Source of the DNA: Paludibacteraceae bacterium
GTDB taxonomy: Bacteria > Bacteroidota > Bacteroidia > Bacteroidales > Paludibacteraceae
NCBI GenBank assembly: GCA_016285885.1
Contig: JAEERP010000002.1
Location: forward strand, 124,001-188,000
Length of the DNA stretch: 64,000 nucleotides
Reading direction: 5' to 3'
The position numbers and the translations under genes were made by a program. This document shows positions 42,999-51,230 of the stretch, one piece after another (the stretch's first letter is position 1; every line of letters starts with the position of its first letter). The notes under the pieces were generated by a model. It worked only from the letters and a program-made list of their open reading frames with translations, searched no databases and was not told the DNA's origin.

Positions 42999-43997
42999 AT
43001 GAAAATATTGTTGGCTACCCATCAGTTGGAAAAAACGGGGGGGACGGAGACTTTTACTTATGCGATGGCGACATCGCTGAGACGGCTTGGCTATGACGTG
43101 GAGTATTACTGTGTCAGGAGGGGTGCCGTGTCAGAGAGAATCGAGGCTTTGGGCGTTCCGTTCATGTCCCGTAAATCCTACGACCTTGTGATCTTAAATC
43201 ACAAATCGGTCGCCGAAAGGCTGTGTGGGAAAGGCGTTATTATCCAGACCTGCCATGGTGTCATCCCTGATATCGAACAGCCTTCCCGGTACGCAGACCT
43301 CTGGGTGGGGGTTTCCGATGAGGTGAGGATGCATGTCGAGTCCCTAGGATTCCCTGCTGTTACGATGTGGAACGGTGTTGATTGTGAGCGATTTAAGCCT
43401 TCTGGTGAACTGCATGACCATCTGACAACCGTACTCTCCCTTTGTCAATCGGAGCAGGCACATGAGATGGTTCAGACTTGTTGTGAGCACTTGAATGTGG
43501 CATTTATTCGTGCGGACAAATCTATGGATGATGTGTGGAGCATCGAGAAACTAATGAACCGGGCGGATATGGTCGTTGGAGTGGGGCGTTCCCTCTATGA
43601 TGCGATGGCCTGTGGACGGGCGGTCGTCTCTTTTGATGTGCGCAATTACAATACGCAAGTGAGTGGATATGGTTATCTCTCTTCTTATAATATAACCAGC
43701 GCCATGACGGATAATTGTGTGAATCGTTATGCGCCTAATCCATTAGACGTCAATTCGTTGGAACATGAGATCGCTAAATACAACAAGGAAGATGGCACAT
43801 TCTTCCGCCAGTTCGCTTTGGAGCATCTAAATGTTGATTGTCAGGTTCATCGATATATCCAGCTCTATGAGCAGTTTTTGTCGCAAGAGAAAGAAAAACC
43901 TTTTTATCAGAGGGCAATGCGTTATATGCGGAAGAAAAAGCAACAATTCTACGTGTGGCAGAAATACTTTTTCAGCTTTGGAAAGAGTCGTTATTGA
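42999..43997 (+). CDS. Glycosyltransferase (GT4-like)
   Basis: 332 residues from the ATG at 42999 (MKILLATHQLEKTGGTETFT), which starts with the typical Rossmann strand; the frame is open to 42930 but a -7 box TACCTTTG at 42962-42969 lies inside that stretch. TGGTETFTYAMATSLRRLGY and GVSDEVRMH, WNGVDCERFKP are GT4-type landmarks. The C-terminus ends in a basic, Lys-rich stretch. Donor and acceptor sugars unknown. The adjacent convergent gene is also a glycosyltransferase, hinting at surface glycan synthesis. Confidence 0.75.
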   Translation: MKILLATHQLEKTGGTETFTYAMATSLRRLGYDVEYYCVRRGAVSERIEALGVPFMSRKSYDLVILNHKSVAERLCGKGVIIQTCHGVIPDIEQPSRYADLWVGVSDEVRMHVESLGFPAVTMWNGVDCERFKPSGELHDHLTTVLSLCQSEQAHEMVQTCCEHLNVAFIRADKSMDDVWSIEKLMNRADMVVGVGRSLYDAMACGRAVVSFDVRNYNTQVSGYGYLSSYNITSAMTDNCVNRYAPNPLDVNSLEHEIAKYNKEDGTFFRQFALEHLNVDCQVHRYIQLYEQFLSQEKEKPFYQRAMRYMRKKKQQFYVWQKYFFSFGKSRY

Positions 43998-45086
43998 TTA
44001 CAAACGTTTGACTTGTAAATATTTATCACTTCCCTTCATTAACTCTTTGAAGATCTCATTGTATCGGTTGAGATGCTTTTCGTAGGAAAAGGATTGTGCG
44101 TATTCCCTATTCTTGATAGCCATTGAAGGGTCCTCGTTGAAGCGTAGGATCGCCTCCCTCACTTTCTCTGCCATGTGTTGAGGCTCGAAACTTTCCCAGA
44201 AGAAAACGTGGTCCGCACCGATCTCCTTCAGGGATGTTTTGTCTGATGAGATGACCGGTTTGCCGAAGAACATCGCTTCGATGATTGGTAGGCCAAACCC
44301 TTCGAATAGAGAAGGGAAGACGAAAGCCTCACAGTGGTTATAGAGCCATACCTTTTCTTCGTGGAGAATCTCGCCCAGAAGGAAGACGTTGCTGATTCCC
44401 TCGTCTGCGATGCGCTTCTGGATCATTCTGCCATATTCGGTGGCGCACTTCCCCGCGATGTATAGGTTGTATTCCGGCATCAGTTTCATGGTGTCCAGTA
44501 GCGTGTGGAAATTCTTCTTAGGCAACATCTGACCGATGGAGAATAGGAACTTCTTGCCGCTGACGTCTGGCAGGTTCGGTTGTTTCTCCACGTTCGGAGA
44601 CATGAATTCCACGCCGTTGTATATGACTTCAATGGGTTGCGTGATCTGGAAATTTTTCTCCACATCGTTTTTGGCGAAGTTGGAGATGCAGGTTATTTTA
44701 TTGGCTCGATTGATTCTGCGGGTGAGCTTGCGGAAATACTTCTCCTTGACCTTTCCCTTCTTTTCGTATAGGAAATTCAGGTCGTGGATGGTCAGGACGT
44801 TTTGTGTTGATTTGCGGGATGGCGCTTGCCTAGTTAGTTGATGGATGGAGTGCCAAACGTCGAAATGAGGCAATAGGAAAGGGAAGGTGCGGAACAAGGC
44901 TTTGTTCACATGGTAGTGAACATCAGGGCCGAATGCGTTCACGTATTTCTTCGGAACAAGTAAATGGATCTCGTAATCCAATTCCTTCGCATGCGCCTGA
45001 TAGTACTTCGCATAGTTGTAAGCGACTTGCCCCAACCCGCAATTGAGATGTTTTAAGATGGATAAATCTATAAGTACCTTTCCCAT
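43998..45086 (-). CDS. Glycosyltransferase family 4 protein
   Basis: 362 residues. GT-B fold with the donor-site motif region FVFPSLFEGFGLPIIEAMFF and KPVISSDKTSLKEIG, where the Glu of EGFGLP is the conserved GT4 residue. The linker SIGQMLPKKNFHTLLDTMK is typical. It probably adds a hexose in LPS, capsule or a glycoprotein glycan. Convergent with the previous glycosyltransferase, stop codons adjacent. A TACCTTTG -7 box lies on the minus strand at 45113-45106. Confidence 0.88.
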   Translation of the reverse strand: MGKVLIDLSILKHLNCGLGQVAYNYAKYYQAHAKELDYEIHLLVPKKYVNAFGPDVHYHVNKALFRTFPFLLPHFDVWHSIHQLTRQAPSRKSTQNVLTIHDLNFLYEKKGKVKEKYFRKLTRRINRANKITCISNFAKNDVEKNFQITQPIEVIYNGVEFMSPNVEKQPNLPDVSGKKFLFSIGQMLPKKNFHTLLDTMKLMPEYNLYIAGKCATEYGRMIQKRIADEGISNVFLLGEILHEEKVWLYNHCEAFVFPSLFEGFGLPIIEAMFFGKPVISSDKTSLKEIGADHVFFWESFEPQHMAEKVREAILRFNEDPSMAIKNREYAQSFSYEKHLNRYNEIFKELMKGSDKYLQVKRL

Positions 45087-45257
45087 TAATCCTATGATTT
45101 GCCGGCAAAGGTAATCAATTTTTGCATACCATCGTTTTTCTGTCTCTTCATTTCCTCAACATCCCCTTCCTGTCCAGTGCCCATTTGTCGGTTGTGTGGC
45201 CCTCCTCATGGCGGATTTTCGCCCTGTATTGTTCGGTGCGAATATTTCGAGCAGCGG

Positions 45258-46856
45258 TTATTTTTTCCCGAAATCAGCCTCTATTTTCAACCATTTGATG
45301 AGCAACATGCCTGGCAATGTGCAGATGCATACCCATATGAAGAAGTTCAGATAGCCTAATTGACTTTGTGCCCAGCCTGCGATCATGCCTGGTAGCATCA
45401 TGCCGAGGGCCATGAGTCCCGTGCAGATCGCATAGTGTGAGGTGGTGTATTCTCCCCTTGAAATATAGATTAGATAGAGCATGAAGGCGGTGAATCCGAA
45501 GCCATAACCAAACTGTTCGATGCCCACCAAACCGCATACCAGCGCATAGCTTTCTGGTTGGGCGTGTGACATGTAGACGTATAGCAAGTTGGGCATGTTC
45601 ATGCTCAGAACCATCGGCCAGATCCATTTGGATAGGCCATCCCTGGAGACAAGGATTCCTCCCAATATGCCGCCTATCGTCAAGGCGAGTACCCCCACGG
45701 TGCCATAGGCGAATCCAATCTCGGAGGTGGAGAGTCCTAATCCTCCGGAGGAGACCGAGTCCATCAGGAATGGGGATGCGATCTTTGTGAGTTGCGCCTC
45801 GCCCAGCCTGAATAGGAGGATGAAGGCGATGGAGAGCCCGATGCCCTTCTTGGTGAAGAATGAACCGAAGGAGGAGAAGAATGACTTGACAGAGTCCCCT
45901 TCCGTGACCTTCTTGTCTTTTGCAGGTCGTGGCAGTACCTTCGAGTGGTACAACGCTAAGGCGATGAAGAGGCCTGCGCACACGAAGAAGGTGCTGCTCC
46001 AGGCGAAAGGTATGTCGCCAGACGAACCGACAAATTCGGCGGCGATTGGTTTCTCCTCGTTGCATTTGAATGTCAGCTGGATAGGCTCCTCCCAGTTGTG
46101 CTCGTCGATGACGAATCGTCCGTCTCCCTCCATCTCGATGCTCTTGTTGCCTTTTGTTTGGCGAAAGACTAGTGTGATCGGGTTCTCCGGCTTTTCGTTT
46201 ATCTTCACGGTGCATGTGGTGGTGCGGGTGTCATCGTTTAAATTATTATCCATGACGAAGTTCAAGAACGCATCGTAGGTGAAATCCTTTCCTTCCCGCC
46301 TTGCCGGTGCCTGCTCCTCGCTCACGGAGATGACGACCGGTTCCAAGCCCGACACGTCCTCCAAATACCCAGCGAGGATAACGAGTGCACCTTGTCCCAC
46401 GATCATGGAGATCCGGTAGAAGGTGCTACGGATACCCACAAATAGGGATTGCTCTTTCTCGCTGAGCCCCAGCATGTAGAACCCATCCGCCGAGATGTCG
46501 TGCGTCGCGGAACTGAATGCGACCAGCCATAAGAGGGCTAGGGTGCTTTGCAGGAAAAACGATAAGGGTATGCAGAAGGCGACGCCCGCCAAGCCCATCG
46601 CAATGAGGCTCTGCATGGCGATGATCCACCATCTTTTTGTCTTAATGATGTCCACGAATGGGCTCCAGAAAGGTTTGATGACCCACGGCAGGTAGAGCCA
46701 ACTGGTGTATAAGGCGGCGTCCGTGTTGGATAGCCCGAGCCTTTTGTACATGATGAGCGCAAATGTCGTCGCTACGACGGCATAGGGTATTCCTTCGGCA
46801 AAGTATAGCGTTGGCACCCATTTCCATGGAGATTTGTTCCCTTTCATTCCAAACAA
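45258..46856 (-). CDS. MFS transporter, AmpG-like, with periplasmic insert
   Basis: 532 residues, about 12 membrane helices. The start (WKWVPTLYFAEGIPYAVV) and WLYLPWVIKPFWSPFVD fit the AmpG (PAT) branch of the major facilitator superfamily, which imports anhydro-muropeptides or related compounds. Between two helices, residues about 168-282 form a soluble insert with beta-strand character (TRTTTCTVKINEKPENPITL and IQLTFKCNEE) that plain AmpG proteins lack; it would face the periplasm. It follows tRNA-His, separated by a terminator. A TATCTTTG -7 box lies at 46878-46871 (minus strand). Confidence 0.8.
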   Translation of the reverse strand: MFGMKGNKSPWKWVPTLYFAEGIPYAVVATTFALIMYKRLGLSNTDAALYTSWLYLPWVIKPFWSPFVDIIKTKRWWIIAMQSLIAMGLAGVAFCIPLSFFLQSTLALLWLVAFSSATHDISADGFYMLGLSEKEQSLFVGIRSTFYRISMIVGQGALVILAGYLEDVSGLEPVVISVSEEQAPARREGKDFTYDAFLNFVMDNNLNDDTRTTTCTVKINEKPENPITLVFRQTKGNKSIEMEGDGRFVIDEHNWEEPIQLTFKCNEEKPIAAEFVGSSGDIPFAWSSTFFVCAGLFIALALYHSKVLPRPAKDKKVTEGDSVKSFFSSFGSFFTKKGIGLSIAFILLFRLGEAQLTKIASPFLMDSVSSGGLGLSTSEIGFAYGTVGVLALTIGGILGGILVSRDGLSKWIWPMVLSMNMPNLLYVYMSHAQPESYALVCGLVGIEQFGYGFGFTAFMLYLIYISRGEYTTSHYAICTGLMALGMMLPGMIAGWAQSQLGYLNFFIWVCICTLPGMLLIKWLKIEADFGKK

Positions 46857-46904
46857 TCTTTAATTCTCCTCAAAGATATAAAAATTGATATATATATGGA
46901 AAAT

Positions 46905-46934
46905 AAAAAAGCCACCTCCGAATGGAAGTGGCTT
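46905..46934 (-). terminator. Terminator after tRNA-His
   Basis: Stem AAGCCACTTCC / GGAGGTGGCTT on the minus strand (46934-46909) with one G-T pair, followed by six T (46910-46905). Confidence 0.85.
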
Positions 46935-46946
46935 GCTTTTCTTTGG

Positions 46947-47021
46947 GGTGGGAAATGGGGATCGAACCCACGACCCTCAGGACCACAATCTGATACTCTA
47001 ACCAACTGAGCTATTCCCACC
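46947..47021 (-). tRNA. tRNA-His (GTG)
   Basis: The minus strand folds into a full cloverleaf: acceptor GTGGGAA paired with TTCCCAC, D arm with AGCTCAGTTGGTTAGAG, anticodon arm with loop TTGTGGT (anticodon GTG) and T arm GTGGGTTCGATCCCC. An extra G before the acceptor (47021) opposite the discriminator C (46947) is the G-1 that marks tRNA-His. No CCA is encoded. Confidence 0.97.
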
Positions 47022-47272
47022 ATCAAATTTGCGGTGCAAAGTTATGGCTTATTCTCCGTTTTTGCAAGCGTATCGAGGTGATTTTTTTAAAATACATGTG
47101 ATTCTGTTGTTTATCAGTTCTTTAGATTGGTTGGAAGGGCGGGTTGGGAAGGCGAATCGCTCTCCTCGGGAGGGAAAAGGTGGGTGAGTAGGGGGTGGTG
47201 GATGCTTTTTTCCTTCCCGTTTATATGCTATTTTAGCGTTGAACGTTTATCTTTGTAAGAAAAGAAATACAC

Positions 47273-48295
47273 ATGAAAGAATACAAAGATTACCAACTGA
47301 AGGCGAATAACACGTTTGGCATTCCGGCAAAGTGTGACAGTTTTATTGAATATGCAGGTTGTGAAGAGTTGAAAGTCCTCTACGACCGCAAGGTTTTTGA
47401 TGGTCAGTGGATGTCGGTGGGTTGTGGTGCGAATCTGTTGTTTTGCGGGGATTACCATGGTGTGATCATCCATTCCGTGGCGCGTAATGTGGAGGTGGTG
47501 GAGGAGAATGACCGCGACCTGCTCGTTCGTGTGGAGGCGGGATGCGTTTTGGACGATTTCATCGCTTATGCCGTTTCGATGGATTGGGGCGGTGTGGAGA
47601 ATCTATCCGCTATCCCTTGTAGCATTGGTGCGGCTCCTGTTCAGAACGTTGGCGCATATGGGGTAGAGGCGAAGGATGTGGTGGAGAGCGTGCTCGTCTT
47701 TGACACGAGGGATGGGTCTATCTGCTCGTTCACGAACGAAGAGTGTGCGTTTGGCTACCGTAACAGTATGTTCAAGTCCAACCCACAATATGTGGTTCTT
47801 TCGGTCAATTTCCGTCTGTCTAAGGCCTCCAGCCGCCAATTGCGTTTGGATTATGGTAATCTGCGTTCCGCTTTGCCTGCTCCGATATCTCCGGAAGATA
47901 AAGATGCTTTGCGGGTGATTCGTGAGACGGTGTGCCGAATCCGTCATGAGAAATTACCTGATCCTGCCGTTATTGGTAGTGCGGGCAGTTTTTTCAAGAA
48001 CCCGGTGGTGGATCGTTCCGTGGTGGATCGTTTGTTGTCAGAATACCCTAAGATGCCTTTTTATGAGATGGGGACGGGCTGTAAGGTTCCCGCAGGTTGG
48101 CTGATTGAACAAGCTGGTTGGAAGGGCAGAAACTTAGGTCCTGCGGGTGTCTATGAGAAGCAGGCGTTGGTGCTGGTGAATCTTGGCGGGGCTACAGGCG
48201 ACGATGTGTGGCGGTTGGCTCAAAGCATTGTGAACTCCGTGAAGGAGAAATTTGGCGTGGAGATCTCCCCTGAAGTGATAAAAATACCTTCCTGA
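47273..48295 (+). CDS. murB: UDP-N-acetylmuramate dehydrogenase
   Basis: 340 residues, E. coli-type (type I) MurB. FAD-binding motifs GCGANLLF and SIGAAPVQNVGAYGVE, the catalytic Ser in GSAGSFFKNP and the C-terminal substrate domain KVPAGWLIEQAGWKGR and LGPAGVYEKQALVLVN are visible. It reduces UDP-GlcNAc-enolpyruvate in peptidoglycan precursor synthesis with NADPH. TATCTTTG at 47248-47255 is the -7 box. It borders the DnaA-box-rich region. Confidence 0.96.
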   Translation: MKEYKDYQLKANNTFGIPAKCDSFIEYAGCEELKVLYDRKVFDGQWMSVGCGANLLFCGDYHGVIIHSVARNVEVVEENDRDLLVRVEAGCVLDDFIAYAVSMDWGGVENLSAIPCSIGAAPVQNVGAYGVEAKDVVESVLVFDTRDGSICSFTNEECAFGYRNSMFKSNPQYVVLSVNFRLSKASSRQLRLDYGNLRSALPAPISPEDKDALRVIRETVCRIRHEKLPDPAVIGSAGSFFKNPVVDRSVVDRLLSEYPKMPFYEMGTGCKVPAGWLIEQAGWKGRNLGPAGVYEKQALVLVNLGGATGDDVWRLAQSIVNSVKEKFGVEISPEVIKIPS

Positions 48296-48366
48296 AGTAG
48301 TTGTGCGAAGTGATTCTGCTGTGCGACGCATGGCGTATCCCTTTCTTCACATGAGACAATATGAAA

Positions 48367-48402
48367 CGACAAGAGCTTAATCAGATGATTAAGCTCTTGT
48401 CG
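48367..48402 (+). terminator. Terminator hairpin after murB
   Basis: Perfect inverted repeat with arms of 16 bp (CGACAAGAGCTTAATC and its complement) and a 4-base loop; a T7 run follows 9 bases later (48411-48417). Confidence 0.75.
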
Positions 48403-48540
48403 CAAACTGGTTTTTTTCACGTTTTTTCTAAGGTTAGACGGATATAGTATATTTATATAATAGGGTCAATGTATAGTGGAAACTTACGGAACGCTTTCCT
48501 TATCGTTTCTGTTGCAATTTTACGATGAATTCGTCTTTTC

Positions 48541-48980
48541 CTTGTGGATTTTTTATTGGTTTTTGTGGATAAACGCTAAAATCCACATGATTTTTCATTT
48601 TGTCCACATGTTTGCGCCACCGATGAAGGACGCTTGCTTTCCCCCTTTTCTTGTTTCAACCTTGCCAAGTGACCATTTCGGAAGTGCCTTTAGGTAAGAA
48701 AAGCCGCAGATGAGTCTGCGGCTTATTCTTATTGTGCTTCAAAATGGTACTAAATTAAGGTTTGCATATAGTGTTTATGTTTACAAATAAGGGTCATTAT
48801 TTTTTCATTGCAATATTATTCCATTGGCGGGTGTTTGATGTGTACAATTTGAAAAATTATGTGGACAATTTTGAGTTTTTGGACGAATTTATGGTGTAAA
48901 ATGCATGGAAATCCACATTTTGTCCACCTCGGCCTTTTTTTTCGCATGAAAAAAATTTGTTTCTTTTTTATATAATAAAA
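48541..48980. other. Candidate chromosomal replication origin: DnaA-box cluster with AT-rich segment
   Basis: A gene-free region of 745 bases follows murB (48296-49041). Within 48541-48930 I count one perfect DnaA box (TGTGGATAA, 48564-48572), two one-mismatch boxes (TTGTCCACA 48600-48608 and its complement TGTGGACAA 48860-48868), and weaker ones: TGTGGATTT 48543-48551, AAATCCACA 48579-48587 and 48909-48917, TGTGTACAA 48839-48847, TTGTCCACC 48920-48928. An AT-rich stretch (about 48940-48985) adjoins the last boxes and could be the unwinding element. A perfect 10-bp hairpin lies at 48701-48724. Such clustering is typical of oriC. dnaA is not adjacent, and GC skew over this window is inconclusive by eye. 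Confidence 0.55.
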
Positions 48981-49041
48981 CAGATGATAATACGTTTCAT
49001 AGACAAAGAAAGGAAGTGTTAAACATAAACCATTAGTGCGT

Positions 49042-49236
49042 ATGATTAGACCTTTTACTCAAAATTATCTTATTTATGATTGGACAGAGACTTATGAAGA
49101 GAATGATTCTTCAGACGAGATCCTATTGGAGAGTGATAGTTTGACACCTTCGGAAGAGACCCTCTCTTTCCTGAGAAGTTTCGCTCGGTCTTTTGTCCCA
49201 GAAATGGATTCGAAGTATTCGTTTCCGGTTGCGTGA
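49042..49236 (+). CDS. Small acidic protein of unknown function
   Basis: 64 residues from ATG 49042 (a GTG at 49036 is an in-frame alternative). The sequence is acidic (YDWTETYEENDSSDEILLES) with the helix PSEETLSFLRSFARSF, a pattern I recall from small Bacteroidales proteins but cannot assign. No signal peptide or membrane helix. It lies right after the candidate oriC and converges with dnaX. Coding status is likely but not certain. Confidence 0.6.
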   Translation: MIRPFTQNYLIYDWTETYEENDSSDEILLESDSLTPSEETLSFLRSFARSFVPEMDSKYSFPVA

Positions 49237-49319
49237 ATTAAATTAATTGTTTCGATGAAGGAAGGCGCAAGGGAGGTTTTGCCTCTTTTTCGCTTTCCTT
49301 TCTTGTTTCCATGAAATCT

Positions 49320-49962
49320 CTATGACAATTCCAGGTTCAGTTCTTTGGTGAGCTTTGAGAGGCTTGGGTTGTGCTCCATCATCTTGATGAAAAGATCCTT
49401 GCTGGAGAATGTCTTCAGGTTTTTGTCCGCTTCGCATATTCTGATCTCCAGTTCGATTAATCCGTTGTGTAGTTCTTTCCTCAGGTAGTTCACGATTCTG
49501 ATCTTTTCGTCCATCATGATCTCCTCTTGGGAAGAGTTGTATACCGCCAGCATGATTCTTTGGTCAGTTCCCAAGACTGGCTTGCATTGCTGGATTGTCT
49601 GTTGAAGTACCGGTTTTTCTTTCGTGAATTGGACATAATTGTTCCATGCTTTGATCAGTGATTCTTGGGAGAACACTTCCCGCTCCGAACTGACAGTCTC
49701 CGCCTCCTCGATTTTTTTCTGCTCCACTTCCTCCTTTTTCTGCATGGCGCCTTTGATGGAGAAGCTTGTTATCTTGCTGGCTTGATTTTGTGGTTGTTGT
49801 GTGGCCGTTTGCGCCACCTTCTGTGCTGGTGCGCTTGCTTGGCTTCCCGTTTTCCGGGCTGCAGGTTGTCCTCCTTGCCGGAGGGCGATGGTGCTAGGCA
49901 AAAAGATTTGGATAGGGTCACCTTCGGTGAGCCATTCATCTACCCAATTATTTTTTTTTTTT
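49320..49962 (-). CDS. dnaX: DnaX tau-specific C-terminal segment, reached by -1 slippage at the A12 run
   Basis: After the A12 run at 49962-49951, the -1 frame stays open without a stop to 49320. It reads NNWVDEWLTEGDPIQIFLPS, a Pro/Ala/Gln linker, then a helical domain from about 49770 down (SQESLIKAWNNYVQFTKEKP and LRKELHNGLIELEIRI) that resembles the C-terminal domain of Bacteroidota DnaX. It lacks a good start codon of its own (the first candidate is a TTG at 49901 inside the linker), so it is best read as the tau extension of dnaX. Full tau would be about 580 residues. Confidence 0.8.
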
Positions 49963-51061
49963 CGTCCGACAATTGGCAGAGTCGGATGAGCGTCAATTCA
50001 ACGAGTAACCGCTTGTTTTTACTGATTTTGTAGTTGAGGTCGCATTGGTTGCAGACCATCAAAGCCTTGTAGAGGAAGTCATTGGTGCAGGCTTCGTTTT
50101 GGGCTTGTTTCAGGTACATCTCCTTCACGTTCGCCCCCACATCCAGCAATTGAACCGTTTGAGCGTCCTTGCAGACCATCAGATCCCTTAGGTGTGAACT
50201 GAGTCCGTTTATGAAATTTTGGGCTTCGAAGCCCTTGTTGAGGATTTCGTTGAAGGTGAGCAAGCACTCTGACACTTTTCCCTCGAAGAAGAAGTTCACC
50301 AACTTGAAATAGTAGTCGTAGTCGAGCACGTTCAGGTTCTCCAATACCCCTTGGTAGGTGATGTTACCGTCCGTGCTGGCTGCTATTTGGTCGAATATGG
50401 AGAGCGCGTCGCGCATGCCGCCGTCCGCTTTTTGGGCGATGATTCCCAGCGCCTCTGGCTCCGCTTTGATCCCCTCTCTCTCCGCCACCATCTGTAGATG
50501 TTTGATGGTGTCTTCGATGCCCATGCGGTTGAAATCATAGATTTGGCAGCGGGATAGGATCGTCGGTAATATTTTATGCTTCTCTGTCGTCGCCAAGATG
50601 AAGATTGCGTAGGCAGGAGGCTCTTCCAAAGTCTTCAGGAAAGCGTTGAAGGCCGCTGACGAAAGCATGTGGACCTCGTCGATGATGTAGACGCTGTATT
50701 GTCCGATTTGTGGGGGGATGCGCACCTGCTCGATGAGCGATCGGATGTCATCCACCGAGTTGTTGGAGGCGGCGTCCAGCTCATGGATGTTATATGAGCG
50801 TTGCTCGTTGAACGCTTTGCACGATTCACATTCGTTGCAGGCGTCCCCGTCGGCGGTAGGATTCAGACAATTGATTGTTTTGGCGAAGATTCTCGCACAA
50901 GTTGTTTTGCCCACACCGCGTGGACCACAGAATAAGTAAGCGTGAGCCAGGTGTTTGCTGGCGATGGATTTCTTCAACGTGTTAGTCAACGCGCTCTGTC
51001 CGACGACGGATAGAAAGGTGGTCGGGCGGTATTTCCTAGCAGATACGATGAAGTCTTCCAT
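49940..51061 (-). CDS. dnaX: DNA polymerase III subunit gamma/tau (zero-frame product, gamma-like)
   Basis: 373 residues in frame 0. The AAA+ clamp-loader core is complete: Walker A GPRGVGKTTCARIFA, zinc-binding cysteines CLNPTADGDACNECESC, Walker B IIDEVHMLS, sensor 1 EEPPAYAIFILATTEKHK, and the lid and collar domains. The frame ends DEKKKIIG-stop just after an A12 run, where the -1 frame continues into the tau tail (49320-49962). This is the arrangement of genes that make both gamma and tau by slippage, though a homopolymer error in the sequence would look the same. A TATCTTCG near 51095-51085 on the minus strand may be the -7 box. Confidence 0.93.
   Translation of the reverse strand: MEDFIVSARKYRPTTFLSVVGQSALTNTLKKSIASKHLAHAYLFCGPRGVGKTTCARIFAKTINCLNPTADGDACNECESCKAFNEQRSYNIHELDAASNNSVDDIRSLIEQVRIPPQIGQYSVYIIDEVHMLSSAAFNAFLKTLEEPPAYAIFILATTEKHKILPTILSRCQIYDFNRMGIEDTIKHLQMVAEREGIKAEPEALGIIAQKADGGMRDALSIFDQIAASTDGNITYQGVLENLNVLDYDYYFKLVNFFFEGKVSECLLTFNEILNKGFEAQNFINGLSSHLRDLMVCKDAQTVQLLDVGANVKEMYLKQAQNEACTNDFLYKALMVCNQCDLNYKISKNKRLLVELTLIRLCQLSDEKKKIIG
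49951..49962 (-). other. A12 slippage site in dnaX
   Basis: Twelve consecutive A on the coding (minus) strand. One extra A in the transcript, or a -1 ribosomal slip on A-AAA-AAA, joins the clamp-loader core to the tau tail. The zero frame meets a TAG ten bases after the run. A small stem TCACC-GAA-GGTGA begins about 19 bases downstream, further than is usual for a frameshift stimulator, so transcriptional slippage is the more likely mechanism. Confidence 0.7.
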
Positions 51062-51162
51062 TCTTTTTCAGTTTACTTTTACGCGAAGATATGAATTTTA
51101 TTAGAAATTAGAAATTAGAAGAGAGGGATTTTGGAGGATATGTTTCCCTTGTCCCCTCCAAC

Positions 51163-51208
51163 AAAAAAATCCACAATGGGACTCTTTGGGAGAGTGACCC
51201 ATTGTGGA
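51163..51208 (-). terminator. Rho-independent terminator after metY
   Basis: CCACAATGGG and CCCATTGTGG (51171-51180 and 51198-51207) with an ACTC/GAGT inner stem; on the minus strand seven T follow (51169-51163). Confidence 0.88.
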
Positions 51209-51230
51209 GGCAAACAGTGGACGAAATGAG

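Noticed and set aside
45274-46215. 313-codon frame inside the AmpG-like gene
   Set aside because: Arg/His-rich antiframe of a membrane protein gene on the same strand; no domain signal.
48476-48697. 73-codon plus-strand frame before the hairpin at 48701
   Set aside because: Phe/Trp-rich translation of the AT-rich, DnaA-box-containing region with no promoter or start context; the sequence is better explained as non-coding origin DNA.
49899-49901. Independent gene starting at TTG 49901
   Set aside because: The frame is open upstream to the A12 run and its product completes DnaX tau, so it is treated as part of dnaX.
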